26,156 nt of DNA from Larix sibirica (Eukaryota; Streptophyta; Pinopsida; Pinales; Pinaceae). Numbering within the stretch: position 1 is the first letter of the stretch; every line of letters begins with the position of its first letter. The stretch lies in NCBI GenBank assembly GCA_004151065.3, contig NWUY0300008731.1, positions 22,372-48,527 of the forward strand, given 5' to 3'. Made by a program: the position numbers and the translations under genes. Shown here one piece after another: positions 8,815 to 17,797 of this stretch. The notes under the pieces were generated by a model, which saw only the letters and a list, made by a program, of their open reading frames with translations, did no database searches and was not told the origin of the DNA.

Positions 8815-11167
8815 TTTAAAGGCGCTAACCATTCGCATACCTCCTTGTACGATCACTTGTATTCAACACTTAGGTCAACCAGAAGTGTATCATACACCCC
8901 CTTTGCAGTAACAACACCTGTATGTGCATTCGATGTCTAAGATAAGTAATCTTTCTGTTCTGATACGCATATGCCACCTCTCTGAAGACCCGTAATGTAC
9001 TGAGTCCATTATTAACAACGAGCATCTTTGAGACCTAGAAACCGAGCATCCACTCATCAACAACCCAAGATATTGGTCCCATCAATCCTCGCAATTTGGT
9101 CTAGGGTAAACATACCAAGTGAATGAATAATCCTTGAAATCTCATTTGAAACTCTATAATTAGTTATCCCACCAACAATGGGATCCATGCCAACTCTGAT
9201 AGAGGCATTAGTCCCAGGCATCCATGCCAGGCAGTCACCAAGGATATGAAAAGAAGAAACAAGGCATTTCCAAATATTCGAAGCATTCTTTATGGGTTTA
9301 TTCTACAGTATGATCCACCACACCAATGAAACATGCTTGAAGTATTTATCCATAACTCGATGCCATAAGCTGTCAATAAATAGTGCCCTTCATAAACATT
9401 TTGCAGATAATGATTTTGCAAAAATGAATATGTTTTTTATCCCCCATCCACCTAGATTGTTTGGTCTAGCCACAAAGTTTCATCTCGCCGGATGAAACTT
9501 TGACTTGTCCCTGGAGCCTAACCACATGAAGTTAAATACTCTACACTTGATAGCATGTAAATTTGATTTGGGGATCTCAGATAGAGATAGCTAGTAGATT
9601 GGGAGGTTTTCAAGGACCGATTTTACCAAAATAAGTCTATCTCCCAACAATAACCACCGCATACACCAATGATTTATGTGGGCATCAAACCATTTCAAAA
9701 GCCATAACCAATCACTAACCAAGTAGTTATTTGGATTTATATAGTATCCCAAATACTTTGCCCCACTGTTTAAAGGTGAAATCCCATATGGCAAGATATT
9801 ACCAATTTGGAATTTCACATTCGCCTCCAATCCGTGCTCGAGTAAAGAAGATTTTGTAATGCTAATAATCATCCTTGAAGCACGACAAAAAGTATATAGC
9901 AGCTCTTTATATACCAACCATTCATAAATATGGCCATCATCGAAGATCACAACATCGTCTAAAAATAAAATGAGTGAGTCTCACAAATGGTGACACCTTG
10001 ATGCCTTGTAAATGACCCAAGACTCGTTTATCTTCAATTAATCTGCTTAAAATTTCAATGATTAATAGAAAAAGTAGAGGGGAGAGTGGGCATCCCTGTC
10101 TCACTCCTCTAGATGTGCCGAAAAAACAGGTAGGGGACCCATTGACCAACATTGCATAATTGGCCAAAACCACACAAGCCATGACCCAATTAGTAGTATT
10201 GATGCTAAGACCAATATGTAACAATAAAAACCTCAAGAAGTCCCAATCAACACGACCATATGCCTTTACAAGGTCTAGCTTTAAAACCATGGCCTTCTGA
10301 TTCTTGGACTTAATACTATGGAAAGCTTCTTGTGCCACACCAATGGCATCCATAATTTGTTTGTTCTCTAGGAAGCCAAATGGTTCCCTTGATATGTATA
10401 TGGAAAGTAGTGGCTTTAATCTATGAGCTATAATCTTTGATATCACCTTGTATACTAAATTACACAGGGAGATAGGCCTAAAATCATTTAAATACGTAGC
10501 CCTCGAACACTTCAAAATCAATGCAACAAAGGTAGCATTCATCGCACCAATTCTCTTGCCTGTGGTCTTGGATTCCTCCATCGCCTTCATAATGTCTCCC
10601 CCCACGATGTCAAAGAATTCCAAGAAAAGCTCCATTGTCTAGTCATCTGGACCTAGGCTCTTCAACTTTGCAAAACCCCTCAGAATAGTTTTCACCTCTT
10701 CTAAAGTAATCAAGGCCACAACCGGATCTCCCTCATGTTCTGTAAAGAAAAGAGGAAATTTTGAAACTACAATCATTTGATTGATGATAGATGACGATCC
10801 ATGATCAGTGAATAAAGAGTGAAAATCTTTAACAGCCTCTCATGTAATTTGATTGCTATTTGACACCATATCACCATCTTCACCCATAATCTCCTAGATA
10901 GAATTTTGTGCTTTCCTACAGTTTGCAAAATTATGATTTTTTTTTTGTGTTATGATCACCTCGTGACAACCATATAGCATGACTCTTTAACCACCATCTT
11001 TCCTCATCCATCCTTGAGTTGTGAATTCTCTTAACCTCAAGGGATTCCATCCTGTGTAGGACCTGGGAAGGGAAAGATCCAAATATATGAGATGTTTGAA
11101 TCTCAGCCAATTCCCCTTCGCAATCAACCATTCCTATTTCACATCCTTTCTTTGAATCCTCTCCCAC
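8815..11167 (-). pseudogene. LINE-B reverse transcriptase and connection
   Basis: The linker (11167-10931) reads MDEERWWLKSHAIWLSRGDH. The region before RT reads LKSLGPDD-stop-TMELF. The RT frame (10635-9937) then carries FRPISLCNLVYKVISKIIAH, GFLENKQI, LKLDLVKAYGRVDWDFL (first catalytic Asp present, the Asp after Ala-Tyr replaced by Gly) and SRGVRQGCPLSPLLF. The frame changes by one base at an A5 run (9961-9965). The active site FLDDVVIF continues in the next frame (Asp-Asp codons 9954-9959; open from 9950 to 9591). After a TAG, the connection GGWGIKN and following blocks continue to about 8900. Few lesions separate it from an intact RT. The family copies LINE RNA into DNA at the nicked target. 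Confidence 0.88.
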
Positions 11168-11705
11168 TTGACAACATATGTTTTTAAAAGCTTAAGCTTC
11201 AAGACCAATCGATGCATCATAGAAGGAATATTTAATGAAACCATTTGTCCCCATTCATTCCTAACCAAGTCAATAAACTCATGTTCTTTGATCTAGGAAT
11301 GATTAAAACTTGAATGGATAATGGGCATTAAAATCTGACAACTCCAACTGTAACAAAATCAGATAATGGTCTGAAAGTAACAAAATTTCCACCCACGATC
11401 TGTACCTAGAAAGAGACTCGATGAAAGACTCTGAAACCAATAAACGATCCAACCACTTAGCCACACCATCTGATCCCAATCATTTGTTCCTCCAAGTCAG
11501 AGCCAGAGGAATCAACCCAATATCAATCATGGCAATAGTTTCAAAAAATGATTTGAACAAATCTCCCATATGGTCTAAATGGGCTCTATCACCCCAAACC
11601 TTAGAAGCACCAAAAGTTAAATTTAAATCACCACCCAAGATCGAATTAAGCAACACTCCTTATGTTGTGACTAATGACTTGGTATGTTTTATAATGTCAT
11701 GGTGA
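11168..11705 (-). pseudogene. LINE-B endonuclease, C-terminal half
   Basis: The minus strand reads LGGDLNLTFGASKVWGDRAH (the D-x-N motif of the APE fold, codons near 11620-11645), then TWRNKWLGSDGVAKWLDRLL. Near 11340-11400 it reads LLLSDHYLILLQLE, which keeps the catalytic S-D-H triplet. The first part of the domain, with the conserved Asn and Glu motifs, is absent because the element is truncated near 11705. Left of 11340 the frame picks up several stops before the linker. The domain would nick target DNA in a full element; here it is a fragment. Confidence 0.8.
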
Positions 11706-12060
11706 TGAATCCCATGTTAAGTGAGAGGTATAAAAGTAATGAATCCCCTCTAAATAACAAAAGTTGATTATTTGATGAAATAGAAAAAGAGTAAACACTA
11801 CATTTAACCCTTGAATGTTTTCATCTCTTAAGAAATACCAACCAAAATTATAAATTTTATTGTACCACATAAATACTTAATCTCATAACTAATTTAATAA
11901 AATCTATTTGTTATTTTACTCGGTGATGATTATTTCCAATAAAAAAAATTATATTAAATATTTTTTTAACTCATTCATACACGCTTCTCTCTTTTTTCCA
12001 TAGTGAATCGCTCTCCAACGCACACCTACGAGAAAACACACATCAAAAGCCTATTGTAGA
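11706..12060. other. AT-rich spacer between LINE-B and the H4 promoter
   Basis: This stretch is strongly AT-rich with long A and T runs near 11940-11970. No coding frame or clear motif is seen. It may hold distal promoter sequence of the H4 gene. Confidence 0.45.
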
Positions 12061-12074
12061 CAAATGCCCCAGGG

Positions 12075-12240
12075 CCAATCCTCGTCAACTTATTCTTAGC
12101 CGTCGATATCACCTCATCGACGGTACACATTGATCGAATCCGCTGCAACGGATCGAGACCTCCAATCCGTCGATGAGAAACACGTGGAGCGCGGATATCC
12201 GTACAATTCGAGCTATGCCATTCTATGGTGACTATATATA
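12075..12240 (+). promoter_or_regulatory. histone H4 promoter with CCGTCGAT elements
   Basis: Two CCAAT boxes lie at 12075-12079 and 12162-12166. The octamer CCGTCGAT occurs three times: forward at 12100-12107, inverted at 12116-12123, and forward at 12167-12174. The first two form an inverted repeat with an 8-bp spacer. The last two extend to an 11-bp inverted pair (ctcatcgacgg and ccgtcgatgag). A CCGTCG motif is known from plant H4 promoters, where it contributes to expression in dividing cells. A perfect G-box CACGTG lies at 12181-12186. CGCGGATA at 12190-12197 matches seven of eight bases of the plant histone octamer CGCGGATC. S-phase regulation is therefore expected, by inference. Confidence 0.75.
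12233..12240 (+). promoter_or_regulatory. TATA box of histone H4
   Basis: TATATATA sits 106 bp before the start codon. Transcription would be expected to start about 30 bp downstream, near 12265-12275, giving a 5' UTR of roughly 75-80 nt. Confidence 0.75.
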
Positions 12241-12342
12241 CTATTTTCTGGGACTCCCCGATTTATTATTCGAGAGCAGCAGAGCGATTTGCAATTGAGT
12301 TTCGATCTCGAGAGCTCTCGTCTGTGGATCTTTGAAGAGTGA

Positions 12343-12657
<315 letters not shown>

Positions 12658-14160
12658 GGAGGAAGGGGTCTGGTTTCTTATTCTAGTGAATTACTGATGG
12701 TGTTTTTGAGCACCACTTTTCTGGTTTTCGGGGGACTTTTAGGCTTAATGGTATCGAAGCGACGCAAAATTGCAGCTTTGGGCATTTGTCATGTGTATAT
12801 TGTCATATTTATGTGAGGGTTTCTGGTTTAGGGTTTTGATTTAAATCCGAATTTATATGGAAGAACTATTTCTGCCTTTTTACTCCACGGTGTTTCCTTG
12901 AATGTAGTAGATAAAATGCTCTATGAATCGTCGTGTTAATCATAATTGCAGCTTATATATCTTGAATATTTCCGTGAAAAGAATATTTTTAAATGGTTTA
13001 TTCAGGTTGTTGGTCTTAAAAGGCATCTCTTTTATTGTATTGTTGTGCTATGCACTTGCGATTGCGATTGCAACTTATGTTATCCTCTATCGCATGAAAC
13101 AAAGCAGTATTCTTGTGGGGTTTCCATGTGTTTTTGAAAATGAACGAAATGCAATGATTCGGATTAATGGTTTGTAACATGTGTGCAAGAATGTAATTAA
13201 ATACAAAATCGATGCATGATTAATTCGTTTGTTCCTCACTGGGGCGCTGGTATTAGGGTGTGATGTTGTTTGCATGGATGATACTATTAGCCTGTTATGT
13301 GATAATTGTTTATGCTAGTTTATTCCTCACTGGGGCGCTGGTATTAGGGTGTGATGTTGTTTGCATGGATGATACTATTAGCCTGTTATGTGATAATTGT
13401 TTATGCTAGTTTAAAGCGTATATTTCCCTCTCTCATCTGAAAGAACGTGTTTATTTTAGGTTTTGAATAAATGATCTCGTGGGATTTTATCGTGGATATG
13501 GCTTGCATTGCAATTTTTGGCATATTTGTGCTAAATCTGAGTTTTTGGTTTGCCTAGTATGGAATTAGAGCTGTTTGTGCAGCTTATGTTTCCACGGAAG
13601 GGTTTCAATTATTCGAACTAGAGTCGGAATGTTAATCAAAGTTATTTGCTCTGTAATAGAATGATTGTCAGGACAGATGAGTTCAGGTCTTATTGACAAT
13701 AGAATTACCGAAATTGTTTCTTCTCAGGTTATCTATTCCTATATGTATATGCAGTTCAATTGATTTCTTTTAGAGAAGTATAATACTTGATTATTCACGT
13801 AAACCTGTGTTGTTCTACCTGTTACTCATCGAGCAGTACTATTTGCATAGAACAGACAATACACCGCAGCCAAGGTTAGAGACTGAAATTTCGATTGATT
13901 TTGCAGTTATTTTGACATCTGCAAGAGGTTTCGCTGGATATATTGCATTGTTGTGCGCTCTTCAGGCTATTGCTTGTTTGTGGAAAGCAACAGTATTCTT
14001 ATCCTTTTCCCTTAACCAAATTGCTCTGCCTTTCATTCTCTAGCGAGTCTCTTCCCAGGCCAATAAAGGGGCGTACTTTGTTTTCAAATTGGTTCAATTC
14101 TTCAGATTCCTCCCGGCTGAAGTGGTTCTCTTGCAGTGTTACTGAAGTACTTGCTGCACC
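12658..14160 (+). other. histone H4 3' UTR and downstream flank
   Basis: This is T-rich, non-repetitive DNA except for the 91-bp duplication at 13232-13413. Plant histone messages are polyadenylated. Loose upstream elements (tgtgtatattgt near 12792) could mark a poly(A) site, but no clear AATAAA occurs close by; one lies at about 13466. TTTAGGGTTT, the reverse of the plant telo-box, occurs at 12827-12836. Short frames of 60-90 codons on both strands show no family signal and I do not call them genes. Confidence 0.5.
13232..13413. repeat. perfect 91-bp tandem duplication
   Basis: Two adjacent 91-bp copies (13232-13322 and 13323-13413), starting ttcctcactggggcgctgg and ending tatgctagttta, are identical base for base. 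The flanks share gttt just before each copy. Perfect identity implies either a recent event or an assembly duplication. Confidence 0.97.
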
Positions 14161-14163
14161 ACA

Positions 14164-14349
14164 TCTTGGACACTTGCTGCTTCATATGGATTATATTTTT
14201 CTGAAAATGTGACATACCCCCCTGAATAGGAGAATATGGTTCCTACGCAGAAGAACTCTTGACACTTTTTCCTCCCTATGGATAATTTATTTTTGAAAAA
14301 TGACATTATATACGTTGATTAGGAGAATATGATCACCATGCATAAGTGA
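14164..14349. repeat. diverged tandem duplication, period about 93 bp
   Basis: Copy 1 (14164-14256) and copy 2 (14257-14349) align through tcttg-gacact, ctatggat-a-ttt, gaaaa-tgaca, taggagaatatg and cc-acgca-aag blocks, with many substitutions. This is clearly an older event than the neighbouring perfect 91-bp duplication. Confidence 0.7.
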
Positions 14350-14702
14350 GGTTTGAATTGAATTTTCATTTATTGGAAATAGTCTAAAGCTTTCATTGAT
14401 ATAGTTCTCTCCATCATTCAACTTTTTTTGTTCAAATAATCTACTAGTCGGTTTGGTTATATGCCAGGTCCATTTTTCTGCTCTCCATATATCCTACTAT
14501 GAGAACAAGATCATATCTTGGTCCACTAAGTTTTGCCAAGACCTTGCCAATGATGTGAAGGGCCCATAAACATTGAGAAGGTCTAGTATGTCATTTGTCT
14601 CTTGAGAGCATAATGCAGTTGGTGGATTTAATATTATTGATTAGGTTATAGTCCCATATCAAGGCCGTGATTAGACCCCTCGCTAGTGTCGAGGTGCCAA
14701 CA

Positions 14703-14922
14703 CATTCAAAGTGGAGTAGTGTATTTATTCTATGTGGATTCTATGTACACATTCAAAGTGGAGGAGTGTATTTATTTTATGTGGATACTATGTACATTCA
14801 AAGTGCAGTATTCCTATTTATTCCAAGTATTTTTGATTTCAAAGTGGAGTGTATTTATTTTATGTGGATACTATGTACATTCAAAGTGCAGTATTCCTAT
14901 TTATTCCAAGTATTTTTGATTT
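14703..14922. repeat. tandem array, units of 48, 86 and 83 bp
   Basis: A partial unit (14703-14750) begins cattcaaagtggagtagtg. Two near-identical longer units follow (14754-14839 and 14840-14922), each containing caaagtggag, tatgtggatac, cattcaaagtgcag and ccaagtatttttgattt. The longer units differ by a 3-bp indel (gag). Two overlapping plus-strand frames here are by-products of the repeat. Confidence 0.93.
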
Positions 14923-15103
14923 TATAATGGGTTTTGATAATTTTTCATAAGTATCTTCAAATACTTTCATTTCAACTAAATTATAATTTATAGTTAATAT
15001 ATATGATTTTAAGATTTTTTTAATTGAAATACTAACAAAATTAGATAAATAGAAAATATGTTTAAAAAAATTGAAAATATAGAATATTTAAACTAACATG
15101 CAT

Positions 15104-15273
15104 TCAAAATTTCATTTTGAAAAAAACTTTCAGAATGCCATACAAATATATTTTGAAAAAAACTTTCAGAATGCCATACAAATATATTTTGAAAAAAACT
15201 TTCATAATGCCATACAAATATTGTTCAAAATTTCATTTTGAAAAAACTTTCGTAATGCCATACAAATATTGTT
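15104..15273. repeat. 36-bp tandem repeat, four units
   Basis: Units begin ttttgaaaaaaactttc at 15115, 15151, 15187 and 15236. The first three are contiguous at exactly 36 bp. The fourth is separated by a second copy of the leading ttcaaaatttca, so the unit together with its 5' flank was duplicated. The common core is atgccatacaaata. Confidence 0.95.
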
Positions 15274-15507
15274 GATAGACATCAAGTTTATGACGAAATC
15301 TTTTCATCGGCTTCCATTGCTTTGGTTCTCGAGCAAGGTGATGAAACCCTTTGAGATGTGAAGTCATTTTAGTGGTTTTTCCAACGAGTCTTTCCCATTC
15401 TGCACCCCATCTAGTAGTGTTTTTATTTTTAACTTACCCACCCCTTTGTTGAATGTTGAATTTCTCGAGTAATTCAAGCTTTAGAGCAATTGGACAATCA
15501 TGGTCTC

Positions 15508-15680
15508 TAACCCACGACGAGGAACCTCTAGATGCATTGTGCTTGTGTGTTGCTTTACACACGGGTTTTTTACACTTCTAGAGTCTAGGATTTTTGATGT
15601 GTTTTACCTCCGACTTGGGAATCTCTAGATGCATGGTGCTCGTATTGCTTTACACTTCGGTATTTTTATACTTGTAGGAA
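15508..15680. repeat. diverged duplication, period about 87 bp
   Basis: The block ctctagatgcat starts at 15536 and again at 15623. Flanking blocks correspond in both copies: an ac-gac-gg-a lead, ttgctttacac, then a t-run and act-taga. Indels make the copies unequal. Confidence 0.7.
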
Positions 15681-15700
15681 TTTCGTTTCATCACCAAAGC

Positions 15701-16600
15701 AAGGGTGATTAGAGTGAACTTGTATTGTAGGTGTTTTTCATGCAAATGGAGCTTTAATAAGGTCATTGGTCAGAATTGCAGTAGGGATTTTGCTAAAGCG
15801 GTAAGGGTGATTAGAGTGAACATGTATTGAAGGTGTTTTCCATGTGAATAGAGCTTTTGCTAAAGTGTAAGGGTGATCAAAATGAACATGGATTGAAGGT
15901 GTTTTCTATGCAAATAGAGCTATTAATATTGAACATGTATGGAAGGTGTTTTCCTGTAAATAGAATTTTAATAAGGTCAACGGTAAGAAGTTAAAGAGGG
16001 ATTTTGCCAAAGGGTGAGTTGTTACTACTATGTTGGAAATGAAAAAATGGAACATGGAATGGAGTTTGTGAGTTTTTCACATATAAGAAACAAAGGAGAG
16101 AAACTTCTCTTTGGAGTTATGAAACAAGGAGAGAAACTTTTCTTTGGTTTTTGAACAAAAGGTGATGAAACCTTTAAGCTATAGAGTGTAATTTAGTTTT
16201 TAGTAAGGTCATGTATAGAAGTCTAGGAGGGATTTTGCCAAAGGGTGATATGTCTTCACTATTTTGCTAGAAATGAGAAACATTTTGCCAAAGGGTGATA
16301 TGCCTCTACTATGTTGCTAGAAATGAGAAACATGAAAACATAATGAGGAATGGAATTTGTGAGTTTTACATGTAAGAAATGAGGAGAGAGAAAAACTTGT
16401 CTCATTATGAAACCTCTCTTTTGCTCTTCAACAAGAAGGTGATAAAACGAGGAGTGGAGTCTATGAGTTTTACATACAAGAAACAAGGAGAGAGAAAAAC
16501 TTGTTTCACTCTAGAACTTATTTATGGTTCTTGAACAAGGTGGTGAAATGAGGAATGGAGTTAGTGAATTTCATATATCCAAGAAATTAGAGAAAACACA
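15701..16600. repeat. nested, higher-order minisatellite-like region
   Basis: Several repeat levels are superimposed. The block aagggtgattagagtgaac and following gtattgaaggtgttttcc recurs at 15701, 15803 and 15869, with a partial copy at 15931. The block attttgccaaagggtga occurs at 16001, 16232 and 16282; the last two start a clean 50-bp doublet (16232-16281 and 16282-16331). A 102-bp unit starting a-a-c/t-gaggagtgga follows at 16342, 16444 and 16546 (last partial). A related block also occurs near 16050-16160. The minus-strand frame at 16259-16486 runs through the repeats and shows no gene character. Confidence 0.85.
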
Positions 16601-16830
16601 TTACCTTGTGATGATGCACATTATATAAATGGTTCATCACCCAATAAATATTGGAAGAAAGATTGTAGATTGTGTAGATACATGGTTTGAACATTTGAAT
16701 CTTGTAATTTAAAGAAAGAAAGGGAAAAGGGATTTTATAGTTGTAAATGCTAGGCCAAAATACCACAAGATAAGCTCATTGAACTCCTCTTGAGCAGATG
16801 ATTAGTATTCTTATTTAATTTCGAGAGTTT

Positions 16831-17255
16831 ACAAATCTTGTATAAATTAGTGTTTGTTGCAAATTGGATAAAAATGATATAGGTTTTGCAAATTTAAAAG
16901 TTCTACAATTAAGGAGTTTATCTTTGGATTTTAGTGTCCTTTAGCAACAACTAAACTTACTTTGAAAGTTCAAAACCTACTTACACATGATCTTTTAGGA
17001 ACACATGGTTCAACTTATTAATTCAATAAGCACATCCCCAAGTGAAGAGTACAAATCTTATATAAATTAGTGTTTGTTGCAAATTGGGTATCGCAAATTT
17101 AAAAGTTCCGCAATTAATGAATTTCTCTTTGGATTTTAGTGTCCTTTTAGCAACAACTAAACTAACTTTAAAAGTTCAAAACCTCCTTACACATGATCTT
17201 TTAGGAACACATGGTTCAACTTATTAATTCAATAAGCACATCACCAAGTAAAGGG
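16831..17255. repeat. tandem duplication of about 220 bp
   Basis: Copy 1 is 16831-17050 and copy 2 is 17051-17255. Both start acaaatctt-tataaattag and both end near aagcacatc-ccaagt-aag. Copy 2 lacks about 14 bases near its start, and single substitutions are scattered. Confidence 0.95.
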
Positions 17256-17279
17256 ATGCAAATTGTATTTGAAATATTG

Positions 17280-17524
17280 TTACCAACCCATACATTTTTT
17301 CCCAACGGGTAGTCTTTTCAAGCATGAATTTAACAAATCTTTCCATGATTTTTTTCAGAGTCACTTAATTTGATGGATTTGTAGCACCTTTAATTTAGTG
17401 TTACCAACCCATACACAATTTTTTCCCAATTGGTAGTCTTTTCAAGCATGAATTTAACAAATCTCTTCATAGTATTTTTTATAGCCACTTAATTTGATGG
17501 GTTTGTAGCACTTTTAACTTAGTG
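17280..17524. repeat. tandem duplication of 121 bp
   Basis: Copies 17280-17400 and 17401-17524 both start ttaccaacccataca and end with tt-agtg. They share agtcttttcaagcatgaatt and acttaatttgatgg, with scattered changes. On the minus strand both read through related coding-like sequence (LQTHQIKWL...), so the duplication lies within the hAT-like relic. Confidence 0.93.
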
Positions 17525-17571
17525 ATTTGAAATGATTTTATTGGTTCTCAATTTTCTCCGTCTTCTTGTAG

Positions 17572-17797
17572 ATTTTCCATGAATACATTTTGTTTGCAAA
17601 TTTGTCAATATATTGCAACTCTAAAAAATAAGATGAAACATCATTCGTTGCTTTTCTATTAGTTATGTAATGGATATCTAGCAGGTTTTCCATGAATAAA
17701 TTTTGTTTGCAAATTTATCAATATATTGCAACTCTAAAAAATAAGATGAAACATCATTTGTTGCATTTCTATGAGTTATGTAATGGATATCTAATAG
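17572..17797. repeat. tandem duplication of 113 bp inside the hAT-like relic
   Basis: Copies 17572-17684 and 17685-17797 are nearly identical (ttttccatgaata, caatatattgcaactct, gttatgtaatggatatcta). On the minus strand each encodes the stretch that starts LLDIHYIT, so the event duplicated coding sequence. A period of 113 is not a multiple of three and shifts the frame. Confidence 0.95.

Larger units (their letters stand above)
7168..11705 (-). mobile_element. LINE-B: 5'-truncated L1-type retrotransposon with RNase H
   Basis: Reading leftwards from 11705: endonuclease C-terminal half, linker, reverse transcriptase, connection, zf-RVT zinc finger and RNase H (ending 7901). A non-coding 3' part (7900-7178) follows, ending at a run of nine T on the plus strand (about 7169-7177), which is the poly(A) tail of the minus-strand element. 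ORF1 and the endonuclease N-terminus are missing, as in ordinary 5' truncation during target-primed reverse transcription. I found no convincing target-site duplication. This copy is less decayed than LINE-A. The upstream end lies about 640 bp before the histone H4 start codon, in the opposite orientation. Confidence 0.88.

Noticed and set aside
9292-9495. Plus-strand 67-codon frame
   Set aside because: It is antisense to the LINE-B RT connection (GGWGIKN block).
11421-11705. Plus-strand 94-codon frame
   Set aside because: It is antisense to the LINE-B endonuclease with GGDLNL and SDH motifs.
7155-11800. Target-site duplication around LINE-B
   Set aside because: The bases before the T run (acaattagtagtcc) have no convincing match near 11690-11800, so none is claimed.
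12698-12715. Hairpin TGGTG-8-CACCA about 40 nt after the H4 stop, at the place of the animal histone stem-loop
   Set aside because: Stem and loop do not match the animal consensus (six-bp stem, four-base loop), and plant histone messages are polyadenylated; a 5-bp stem is common by chance.
13807-14212. Two overlapping plus-strand frames of 78 and 89 codons downstream of H4
   Set aside because: T-rich DNA gives hydrophobic-looking translations; there is no motif, and the second frame runs into a diverged duplication.
14667-14927. Two overlapping 77-86 codon frames with FILCG/YLFYVD repeats
   Set aside because: They are products of the tandem repeat, whose unit lacks stops in two frames; no start context or family supports a gene.
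15104-17797. CRISPR-like array
   Set aside because: The repeats are contiguous or unequal with no unique spacers of constant size, and the DNA is plant nuclear.
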